NCBI GenBank assembly: GCA_934130265.1
Contig: CAKOYC010000003.1
Location: forward strand, 1-29,852
DNA from: an uncultured Bacilli bacterium
Lineage (GTDB): Bacteria > Bacillota_I > Bacilli_A > RF39 > UBA660
Direction of reading: 5' to 3'
DNA length: 29,852 bases
Shown piece by piece: positions 22,344 through 28,240 of this stretch; positions within the stretch are counted from its first letter, which is position 1, and every line of letters starts with the position of its first letter. A model generated the notes under the pieces. The model ran no database searches and was not told the DNA's origin. It worked only from the letters and a program-made list of their open reading frames with translations. A program made the position numbers and the translations under genes.

Positions 22344-23513
22344 ATGAAATTTAAACGAATATTTTTGATGGTTTTAGACTCATTAGGAGTAGGGGAGGCA
22401 AAAGATGCTAGCAACTATGGTGATAATGGTTGTAATACTCTAGGAAATATTAAGAACAATTATGATTTATTTGTACCTAATCTAGCTAAAATTGGTTTTC
22501 TTGATACTTTAACAATGGAAGAGGATGACAAGACTGATGCCTACTATACTATTGCTCAACCTAATAACATAGGTAAAGATAGTTTATCAGGTCATTATGA
22601 AATGATAGGAATAACATCAAATATACCGTTTAAAACTTTTAACGAAAATGGTTTTCCTATCGAACTAATTGATGAAATTGAACGAGTTACTGGTCGACGT
22701 GTTATTGGTAATAAATGTAGTCATGATAATAATATAATTAATGAATTAGGAGAAAGACAATTAAATTATGGTTCTTTGATAGTATACACATCTGCTGATT
22801 CGGATTTACAAATAGCTGCTCATGAAGATATCATTTCTGCTGAACAATTATATGATTACTGTGAAAAAGTAAGAGAATTAACTATGAGAGAAGATTTTCT
22901 AGTAGCAAGAGTTATTGCAAGACCTTTTACTGGAAAAAATGGCAAATTCAAATTAAATAATGCCGGTAGAAAAGATTACTCTATTAGTCCTCCTAAAAAG
23001 ACTATTTTAGATGATTTAAATGAAAATGGTTATAATGTAATAGGAATAGGTAAGATTAATGATATTTTTGCTGAACAAGGTATTAATAAAGCCTTAAAAG
23101 CTAGTAATAATCAGGAAGCTTTAAATAAATTATCTAGTATTATGGATAAGAACTTTACAGGACTATGTATGGTTAATTTAGCTGATTTTGATAATTTATA
23201 TGGACATTTAAGAGATGTAGAAGGATATGGTAAAGCAATAGAAGACTTAGATGTAGAAATGCCTTTATTACTTAATAAATTAGAGATGGATGACTTATTG
23301 ATTATTACAGCAGATCATGGAAATGATCCTACTTTCAAAGGAAATGATCATACTAGAGAAAATGTTCCCGTAATTATGTACTGTCGTAACTTTAAGACTC
23401 CTCATAGATTAAAACCACAAGAAACATTTGCTTGCATTGGTGCTACTATTGCAGAAAACTTTGATTTAGAACCTCCTGAGATAGGAACTAGTTTACTTGA
23501 TAATTTCGACTAG
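22344..23513 (+). CDS. deoB: Phosphopentomutase
   Basis: 389 aa from the ATG at 22344; an in-frame GTG at 22335 overlaps the xerD end and is less likely. Interconverts (deoxy)ribose 1- and 5-phosphate in nucleoside salvage. Alkaline-phosphatase-superfamily metal sites: MVLDSLGVGEAKDA at the N-terminus, DSLSGHYEMIG, VYTSADSDLQIAAHED, and ITADHGNDPTFKGNDHTREN near the C-terminus. The cap-domain segment FTGKNGKFKLNNAGRKDYSI is typical of DeoB. Second gene of the xerD operon and the last plus-strand gene before the terminus-like region. Confidence 0.96.
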   Translation: MKFKRIFLMVLDSLGVGEAKDASNYGDNGCNTLGNIKNNYDLFVPNLAKIGFLDTLTMEEDDKTDAYYTIAQPNNIGKDSLSGHYEMIGITSNIPFKTFNENGFPIELIDEIERVTGRRVIGNKCSHDNNIINELGERQLNYGSLIVYTSADSDLQIAAHEDIISAEQLYDYCEKVRELTMREDFLVARVIARPFTGKNGKFKLNNAGRKDYSISPPKKTILDDLNENGYNVIGIGKINDIFAEQGINKALKASNNQEALNKLSSIMDKNFTGLCMVNLADFDNLYGHLRDVEGYGKAIEDLDVEMPLLLNKLEMDDLLIITADHGNDPTFKGNDHTRENVPVIMYCRNFKTPHRLKPQETFACIGATIAENFDLEPPEIGTSLLDNFD

Positions 23514-23533
23514 AGAAGGGTAGAGTAGTGATA

Positions 23534-23572
23534 AAAAAATAATGACTAGTTAAATTCTAGTCATTATTTTTT
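23534..23572. terminator. Strong bidirectional terminator after deoB
   Basis: A perfect 16-bp stem, AAAAAATAATGACTAG (23534-23549) / CTAGTCATTATTTTTT (23557-23572), loop TTAAATT, with flanking T/A runs. It serves deoB and, from the other side, the DUF1540 gene. Confidence 0.92.
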
Positions 23573-23573
23573 A

Positions 23574-23750
23574 TTATTTTTCTTTCTTAAAATTTGAACA
23601 TACAGTTTCATCTTTATCCTTAACATCATCACATTCACAAGATGAGCCAACTTTTATTTCGTCTAAGTCACATTTACAATCTTCTTCATTATGATACTTG
23701 CATGATTTAACATCACAATGAATAACTTGTTTCTTTTTATCTTTAAACAT
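23574..23750 (-). CDS. DUF1540 family small cysteine-rich protein
   Basis: 58 aa. The ATG at 23750 follows AAGGAGG (23756-23762); an upstream in-frame TTG overlaps that ribosome site. Sequence: MFKDKKKQVIHCDVKSCKYH then NEEDCKCDLDEIKVGSSCEC, with eight Cys and one relevant His, matching DUF1540 (I-x-C-x-V-x-x-C-x-y-n-x-x-x-C, then L-x-x-I-x-V). This suggests a small metal-binding protein; no function is established for the family. It is flanked by the deoB terminator and by the AT-rich dif island, with no convincing promoter upstream. Confidence 0.8.
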   Translation of the reverse strand: MFKDKKKQVIHCDVKSCKYHNEEDCKCDLDEIKVGSSCECDDVKDKDETVCSNFKKEK

Positions 23751-23784
23751 AATATCCTCCTTCAATATTAATTTGTACCCTTTT

Positions 23785-23797
23785 CCCCTATTTTATT
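23785..23797 (+). repeat. Left outer inverted repeat of the dif island
   Basis: CCCCTATTTTATT, followed by CCCCTAC at 23798-23804. The exact reverse complement is at 24394-24406. CCCCTA (23798-23803) can also pair locally with TAGGGG (23824-23829). Confidence 0.7.
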
Positions 23798-24095
23798 CCC
23801 CTACTTTCATTTTTATAAGAGATTAGGGGATAGAATTATGTATTATGTTGAATACAATATTACTTTTTATTGTTAATAATATTAAATAGAAAATAGTCTA
23901 TATAGTATAGGATAAGATAATATAATTCAATAGGATTATTTTAATTATTATCTTAATCAACAAATAAATAATATATAAACAATATAATATCATTTATAAG
24001 TTATAATTATATTAATAATGATATCAAGTTTAAAAAATACAAAACTAAATAATAAGCTAGTGATTAATTATTAAGCTATTATTATGTTTTATCTT

Positions 24096-24123
24096 ACTTC
24101 ATATAATTGATATTATGTTAACT
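24096..24123 (+). other. dif: dif site (XerC/XerD chromosome-dimer resolution site)
   Basis: 28 bp laid out as an 11-bp XerC arm ACTTCATATAA (24096-24106), 6-bp spacer TTGATA (24107-24112) and 11-bp XerD arm TTATGTTAACT (24113-24123). From memory, the Bacillus dif arms are ACTTCCTAGAA and TTATGTAAACT and the E. coli XerD arm is TTATGTTAAAT, so this site differs by two, one and one base respectively. The arms are partial inverted repeats, as required. Support from context: AT-rich gene-free DNA, switch of gene strand, and xerD nearby. Orientation as written is XerC arm left, XerD arm right. Confidence 0.85.
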
Positions 24124-24146
24124 AGTACATATTCTCCATAAAATTA

Positions 24147-24219
24147 AATACAAATATTAAGAATAAATTATTTTATTAAATAGTATTAATAATATTTAAT
24201 TTCTTAATATTTTTGTATT
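24147..24219. repeat. Long imperfect inverted repeat next to dif
   Basis: AATACAAATATTAAGAA (24147-24163) is the reverse complement, apart from two extra bases, of TTCTTAATATTTTTGTATT (24201-24219). The 37-nt interior can also partly self-pair. It starts 24 bp to the right of the dif site. Confidence 0.5.
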
Positions 24220-24393
24220 CTATGTTTATAGTAATATAATAGTAAAATTTGTATACATTAATAACTATCTCATATCTTATTATAACTAGTTATAGTTTGT
24301 CTACTTTACTTTATTAAGATAAATAATATAAATAGTATTGCTTAAAATAAGAAAATACATAAATTTCTAATATTCTCTTTTATATTTTTACTA

Positions 24394-24406
24394 AATAAAA
24401 TAGGGG
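24394..24406 (-). repeat. Right outer inverted repeat of the dif island
   Basis: AATAAAATAGGGG, the exact reverse complement of 23785-23797. The midpoint between the copies is about 24096, within about 14 bp of the centre of the dif site. The copy overlaps the terminator of the HTH gene. Confidence 0.7.
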
Positions 24407-24418
24407 AGAGCTCCCCTA
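24401..24418 (-). terminator. Terminator of the HTH-regulator gene
   Basis: TAGGGGA (24401-24407) pairs with TCCCCTA (24412-24418) around GAGC. On the minus strand TTTTATTT follows. It starts 7 nt after the stop of the gene ending at 24425. Confidence 0.7.
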
Positions 24419-24424
24419 CTCTTT

Positions 24425-25192
24425 TTAAACTTTTCTAGATTGAATCTCTGCTATTTTTTCAAGAACTTCTTTGGCATTATCCTCATTAATAGAATCATAA
24501 CCAAGTTCCCTTAAAGCTTGTACCTTTGCAGCATTTAATTCTTGTGTACGACTTAATTTTTCTTCATTTTTTTGTTCAATATCTTGAACAAATCTTTTAT
24601 GTACCTCTGCTATTTTACTCTTTGAAGAACCACCATTATGATAAAGAGTCATAGCAGAAAACAAGATACTTTCAAATATAAACTGTTTGCTTTGGTTAAA
24701 GTCAAATTGTAATGGATCGATAAATCCCATTGACTTTGACATGTAAGCTAATATATAACGCAATTCTTCTGTAGTTTCCATTGACTGTAAATAATGATAT
24801 AAATACAAGAAAGTTGTTTGTGTTTTTCTAGATTTATCTTCCTGTAGCTTTTCTTTTAATATATTGATAATATCAGAAAGAATTTCTTGATCTTTTTTAC
24901 TTAGTCCCCTTAAATCGGTTAATATTTCTTTATTAGAACTATCTCTAACGCCTTCGTTTAGTCTAGTTTCTACCTTCATAATGTAATCACCTGTTATTAC
25001 AAGAGAATTAATCTTTTCTTCACTATCTATATCTAATAAACTTAGTAGCTTTAAAGCCTTTTCTTTAGGCCATTCATCAAGTGAAGATAAAGCTAAATAG
25101 TTGTATAGCATTTGTCTTGATACTCCTAAATATTTAGCTAATCTTACCTTTGATATACCAAGTTCCAATAATAATTCATCTAACTTTTTCAT
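24425..25192 (-). CDS. HTH (XRE/Cro-like) DNA-binding regulator with helical C-terminal domain
   Basis: 255 aa; ribosome site GGAGGG 6 nt before the ATG. The N-terminal ~35 residues form an HTH: LLLELGISKVRLAKYLGVSR followed by QMLYNYLAL, where GISKVRLAKYLGV is the first helix-turn and SRQMLYNYL the recognition helix. Residues 80-255 are helical and charged, with LSKKDQEILSDIINILKEKL and a final coiled-coil-like part (EQKNEEKLSRTQELNAAKVQ). I do not recognise the C-terminal domain; there is no peptidase, ligand-binding or membrane motif. It has a strong own promoter containing palindromes. It is the gene nearest the dif site on the right, and the first of the all-minus block. Autoregulation is likely; a role in terminus organisation is only speculative. 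Confidence 0.8.
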   Translation of the reverse strand: MKKLDELLLELGISKVRLAKYLGVSRQMLYNYLALSSLDEWPKEKALKLLSLLDIDSEEKINSLVITGDYIMKVETRLNEGVRDSSNKEILTDLRGLSKKDQEILSDIINILKEKLQEDKSRKTQTTFLYLYHYLQSMETTEELRYILAYMSKSMGFIDPLQFDFNQSKQFIFESILFSAMTLYHNGGSSKSKIAEVHKRFVQDIEQKNEEKLSRTQELNAAKVQALRELGYDSINEDNAKEVLEKIAEIQSRKV

Positions 25193-25210
25193 TGTCTACC
25201 CTCCATTATC

Positions 25211-25239
25211 ATTGTAACGAGGTTTACGTAAATAGTCAA
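25211..25239 (-). promoter_or_regulatory. Promoter of the HTH-regulator gene
   Basis: On the minus strand TTGACT (plus 25234-25239), 17-nt spacer, TACAAT (plus 25211-25216): 5/6 in each hexamer. Confidence 0.75.
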
Positions 25240-25255
25240 GGAATTTTTATGTAAA
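25223..25255. promoter_or_regulatory. Pair of candidate operators TTTACGTAAA / TTTATGTAAA
   Basis: Perfect palindrome TTTACGTAAA (25223-25232) lies between -35 and -10; a variant TTTATGTAAA (25246-25255) sits upstream of -35, 23 bp away, about two helical turns. Likely binding sites of the HTH protein itself. Confidence 0.5.
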
Positions 25256-25265
25256 ACTTGACATA

Positions 25266-25748
25266 TTAATTTATATTACTTAACAGGCTTTCCATCATTA
25301 AAATTATCTTATCAATTATTTCTTGTTTATTTCTATATCTTTCATTTTCAGTAACTGTAATTGTTTCATTATAGAACTTGTCATTGTCTTTATCATAGAT
25401 ACTAATATAAACTATATTATCACTACCAGTATCATTATTCTCATCTTTCTTATTAAGCTTACCAGTAATACCAACACCATAATTACTATTAGCGAATAAA
25501 GATATACTCTTAGCCATTTCTTTAGCTGTTTCCATGCTATAAACAGTATATTTATCAATTACGTCTTTTGCTACTCCCATCTTAATTTTATATTCATTAC
25601 AATAAGTAACAGCACTAAACTTAAATACTTCACTAGCTCCTTCCATATTAGTAATGGCATTAGCTACTCCACCACCAGTACAAGACTCCATCGCAGCAAT
25701 AGTTAATTGTCTTAATTGTAATTTATGAATAATATTTTTAAAATTCAT
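25266..25748 (-). CDS. pncC: CinA C-terminal-domain protein, NMN amidohydrolase-like (PncC)
   Basis: 160 aa from the ATG at 25748, which follows GGGGAGGG; the frame upstream overlaps that site. PncC deamidates NMN to nicotinate mononucleotide, recycling NMN made by bacterial NAD-dependent DNA ligase. AMESCTGGGVANAITNMEGA is the family core (AESCTGG), followed by FKFSAVTYCNEYKIKMGVAK and YSMETAKEMAKSI. The usual G-TGiAGPgGG loop is GVGITGKLNKKDENNDTGSD here, so the glycine-rich loop is replaced by a Lys/Asn/Asp stretch; activity may differ. Only the CinA C-domain is present, without the N-terminal MoaB-like domain. Last gene of the NAD operon. Confidence 0.82.
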   Translation of the reverse strand: MNFKNIIHKLQLRQLTIAAMESCTGGGVANAITNMEGASEVFKFSAVTYCNEYKIKMGVAKDVIDKYTVYSMETAKEMAKSISLFANSNYGVGITGKLNKKDENNDTGSDNIVYISIYDKDNDKFYNETITVTENERYRNKQEIIDKIILMMESLLSNIN

Positions 25749-25787
25749 CTTATTTCCCTCCCCTATTATTATTAACATTCTAATAAA

Positions 25788-26582
25788 TTATATAATAAAT
25801 TTTTCATTAACTTTTTTTATAAAATTATAATCTTTATTTCTAAGACATTTAATAGTCTTATCTTTTATAATTGTTTCTATTTTATCTACTCCATCATAGA
25901 CATTATTAATACCATCCACCGTTATTATTAAATTATTAGTTATATTAGGTACTAATGTAATATTCTTATGTTGTGGTAAAACAATTGAATTAGCAATAGA
26001 TTTGTATGTTTTATTATTAAGTGGAGCAATAGTAGTAAGTTCTAATGAATGAAAAGTGTTATAGACAATACTACCACCAAAACTAAGATTATAAGCAGTA
26101 GTACCAAAAGAAGTGGCAACTAAGATACCATCACCTGCAAACTTTTCTAGTAAATAATTATCTATATAAACATCGAGTTTTAATGTATTTAGTTCTTTTT
26201 CTCTTACTACAATTTCATTTAGTGAATAAAACTTATCAACCAAATTTTTACTATATATATTAGTCTCTTGAATACCAATCTCTTCAATTAAAAATTTATC
26301 ACTTTTTAAATCAATCATAAACTTTTCAATATCACTAATTTCTACTTCTTGAGCGAAACCAAGTGTTCCAGCATTAATACCAATATAATAAGTATCACTA
26401 TCAAAATTATTATCCTTAATCATTCTTAGAAATGAGCCATCTCCACCAATAGCTATTCCTAAATCAAATTTATTATTATCAATGATAAAGCCATTTCCCC
26501 TTAATTTTTCTTCTACTTCTTTTTTTAATTTAAGAGACTTTTCATTGTTATTAGCAAATATTTTAATTCTTTTAATTTTCAT
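25788..26582 (-). CDS. nadK: NAD kinase
   Basis: 264 aa, ribosome site AGAGG 5 nt before the ATG. Phosphorylates NAD to NADP. Visible: IAIGGDGSFLRMIKDN (the GGDG motif), YIGINAGTLGFAQEVE, NEIVVREKELNTLKLDVYID, and FAGDGILVATSFGTTAYNLS with the second nucleotide-binding region. Length is typical for the Firmicutes enzyme. It starts 9 nt after the nadD stop; pncC begins 39 nt downstream. Confidence 0.95.
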   Translation of the reverse strand: MKIKRIKIFANNNEKSLKLKKEVEEKLRGNGFIIDNNKFDLGIAIGGDGSFLRMIKDNNFDSDTYYIGINAGTLGFAQEVEISDIEKFMIDLKSDKFLIEEIGIQETNIYSKNLVDKFYSLNEIVVREKELNTLKLDVYIDNYLLEKFAGDGILVATSFGTTAYNLSFGGSIVYNTFHSLELTTIAPLNNKTYKSIANSIVLPQHKNITLVPNITNNLIITVDGINNVYDGVDKIETIIKDKTIKCLRNKDYNFIKKVNEKFII

Positions 26583-26591
26583 TTTTTACCT

Positions 26592-27170
26592 CTAATCATA
26601 TAAATTGTTTTTAATATACTCTAATACTTTAGAATCGATACTATCTTTCAAAAGTTCAAACTTTTTCATTTTAACAGTATCTCTAATAACAGTAGATGAT
26701 AAATTACTTTTAATATCAGAAATAACTATAATATTGTCTTTATACTCATTTAGTTCTAAGAGAGTATCATTTAAAGATTCATCATTTCGCTTTATTACTA
26801 TTAGCTTATAATTAGTAAGAACATATTTATATCTTTTCCAAGTTTTTATCTCTTTTAAATTATCAGAACCACAGATAAAATATATCTCATCATTCTTATA
26901 AATGCTTTTAAAATAATCAAGAGTTTCATATGTATGCGTAAGTTTGCCAAACTCATAGTTAGATACTTCTAAGTAAGATAGATTATCTATCATTAATTTT
27001 AACATATTATACCTATCTTGTTCACTAGCTAAGTGAGGTTTATTATAATTATTACCAGTAGGTACAAAAATCACTTTATCTAAATAATTATTATTTACAA
27101 GATAAGTTGCAATCTCTTTATGAATCTCGTGCGGAGGATTAAAACTTCCTCCAAATATACCTATTTTCAT
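26592..27170 (-). CDS. nadD: Nicotinate-nucleotide adenylyltransferase
   Basis: 192 aa. Joins ATP and nicotinate mononucleotide to deamido-NAD. N-terminal GIFGGSFNPPHEIHKEIATY carries the HxxH nucleotidyltransferase motif, FVPTGNNYNKPHLASEQDRY follows, YFICGSDNLKEIKTWKRYKY is the GxD-xL-xx-xxW region, and SNLSSTVIRD is the C-terminal ISSTxIR motif. The start overlaps the end of prs by 4 nt. PncC and de novo or salvage NaMN feed into it, and NadE follows. Confidence 0.94.
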   Translation of the reverse strand: MKIGIFGGSFNPPHEIHKEIATYLVNNNYLDKVIFVPTGNNYNKPHLASEQDRYNMLKLMIDNLSYLEVSNYEFGKLTHTYETLDYFKSIYKNDEIYFICGSDNLKEIKTWKRYKYVLTNYKLIVIKRNDESLNDTLLELNEYKDNIIVISDIKSNLSSTVIRDTVKMKKFELLKDSIDSKVLEYIKNNLYD

Positions 27171-28240
27171 TTATTTAACTCTTTTCTTAATTTTAATATT
27201 TTTTCTTTACCATTTAAGAGTGGCTTTAAAGATTCTTTATTATGAAGAGTATTAATAATATCTGCTATATCATTTGAAGTATCAACAATATGGCACCAAT
27301 CTTTAGCTTGATAATCTAATGGTATATAAGAAAGATTAGTAGTATAAAGTTTAGTAAAATAGCCTTCTTTATAAGCTTTATCAAATTCGTTAGTACCTTC
27401 CGTAAAAAGGGCAAAGGTTGCTATAAAATAGATGTTATTAGCTCCCTGACTCTTTAATTTTTCAGCTACTTCTAACATAGAATTACCAGATGCTATCATA
27501 TCATCTACCACTAAAATATCTCTATCTTTAACTTCTTTTCCCATATAAATATGTTCAATTATTGGGTTTTTACCATTTACTACTGTTTGTAAATCACGTC
27601 TTTTATAAAAGACTCCAACATCACTATCTAGCATTTCTGCATAGTATCTAGCTCTTTCCATAGCACCCATATCTGGACTAATTACTAATGAATTATGAAT
27701 ATCTTCATTAATTAATAAATCTTTTAAAATAGTATTAGTAGGATAAAAATTATCAAATTGTAAGTTTGGAATAGCATTAGAAACGTTTGGGTCATGTGCA
27801 TCAAAGGTAATAATATGGTTAACTCCTAAATGTTCTAATTCTTGTAAAGCGATAGCACAATCAAGTGATTCTTTTCCTTTTCTTTTATGCTGTCTTGCTT
27901 GATATAGTAAAGGCATTATAAGAGTAATCTTTTCTGGTCCACCTGCAAGAGCAGAGATAGTTCTTTTTATATCCTGGAAATGTTCATCAGGTCCCATATG
28001 ATTAGTAAATCCGTGCATTTGATAAGTTACTCCGTAATTACCAACATCAGCTATAATATAGATATCTTTATCTCTAATAGTATCATTTATTTTAACCTTT
28101 CCTTCACCGTTAGAAAATCTATCTTCCTTAATTGGTAAGAGATAATCATTATTATTTTTATTAATCTTCTTTAGACTATAATTAACTTTGTCTCCTATAT
28201 CTTTGATACTTTTAAGAGCTATTATTTTTAAAATATTCAT
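27167..28240 (-). CDS. prs: Divergent ribose-phosphate pyrophosphokinase (PRPP synthase)
   Basis: 357 aa against ~315 for the housekeeping enzyme. Makes PRPP from ribose 5-phosphate and ATP. The phosphoribosyl-binding loop is VVDDMIASGNSM (usually vvDDmidTgGT), RFSNGEGKVKINDTIRDKDI corresponds to RFsDGE-x-v-x-i-xxxvRg, LIMPLLYQARQHKRKGKESL to the VIPYfxYaRQDrk region, and ITFDAHDPNVSNAIP to the usual tvDLHaxQ. These changes, and the insert around MHGFTNHMGPDEHFQD, mark a distinct subfamily. Its start overlaps nadE by 4 nt and its end overlaps nadD by 4 nt. This embeds it in the NAD operon, probably to supply PRPP for nicotinate phosphoribosyltransferase. Active-site Lys/Arg loop KRRDLQT is kept. 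Confidence 0.85.
   Translation of the reverse strand: MNILKIIALKSIKDIGDKVNYSLKKINKNNNDYLLPIKEDRFSNGEGKVKINDTIRDKDIYIIADVGNYGVTYQMHGFTNHMGPDEHFQDIKRTISALAGGPEKITLIMPLLYQARQHKRKGKESLDCAIALQELEHLGVNHIITFDAHDPNVSNAIPNLQFDNFYPTNTILKDLLINEDIHNSLVISPDMGAMERARYYAEMLDSDVGVFYKRRDLQTVVNGKNPIIEHIYMGKEVKDRDILVVDDMIASGNSMLEVAEKLKSQGANNIYFIATFALFTEGTNEFDKAYKEGYFTKLYTTNLSYIPLDYQAKDWCHIVDTSNDIADIINTLHNKESLKPLLNGKEKILKLRKELNK

Larger units (their letters stand above)
23766..24424. other. Gene-free, extremely AT-rich island carrying a dif-like site
   Basis: No ORF of credible length with a ribosome site, and no tRNA or riboswitch pattern. In 23881-24360 I count 67 G or C in 480 bases (about 14%), far below the coding flanks. 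It contains the dif-like site 24096-24123, outer inverted repeats, a long imperfect hairpin (24147-24163 with 24201-24219), a 14-bp palindrome TATAACTAGTTATA (24281-24294) and TAAGATAAT/ATTATCTTA (23913-23921, 23947-23955). I read it as the chromosome terminus region. Confidence 0.7.

Noticed and set aside
23766..24424. Replication origin (oriC) in the AT-rich island.
   Set aside because: No TTATNCACA-type DnaA boxes and no dnaA/dnaN nearby; the strand switch is of the terminus type.
23766..24424. CRISPR array in the AT-rich island.
   Set aside because: No regularly spaced identical repeats; the repeats seen are single inverted pairs.
25231..25258. TTTATGTAAAACT looks like a second dif XerD arm.
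   Set aside because: The 11 bases where the XerC arm should be (AGTCAAGG region) do not match, and the sequence is better explained as a promoter operator variant of TTTACGTAAA.
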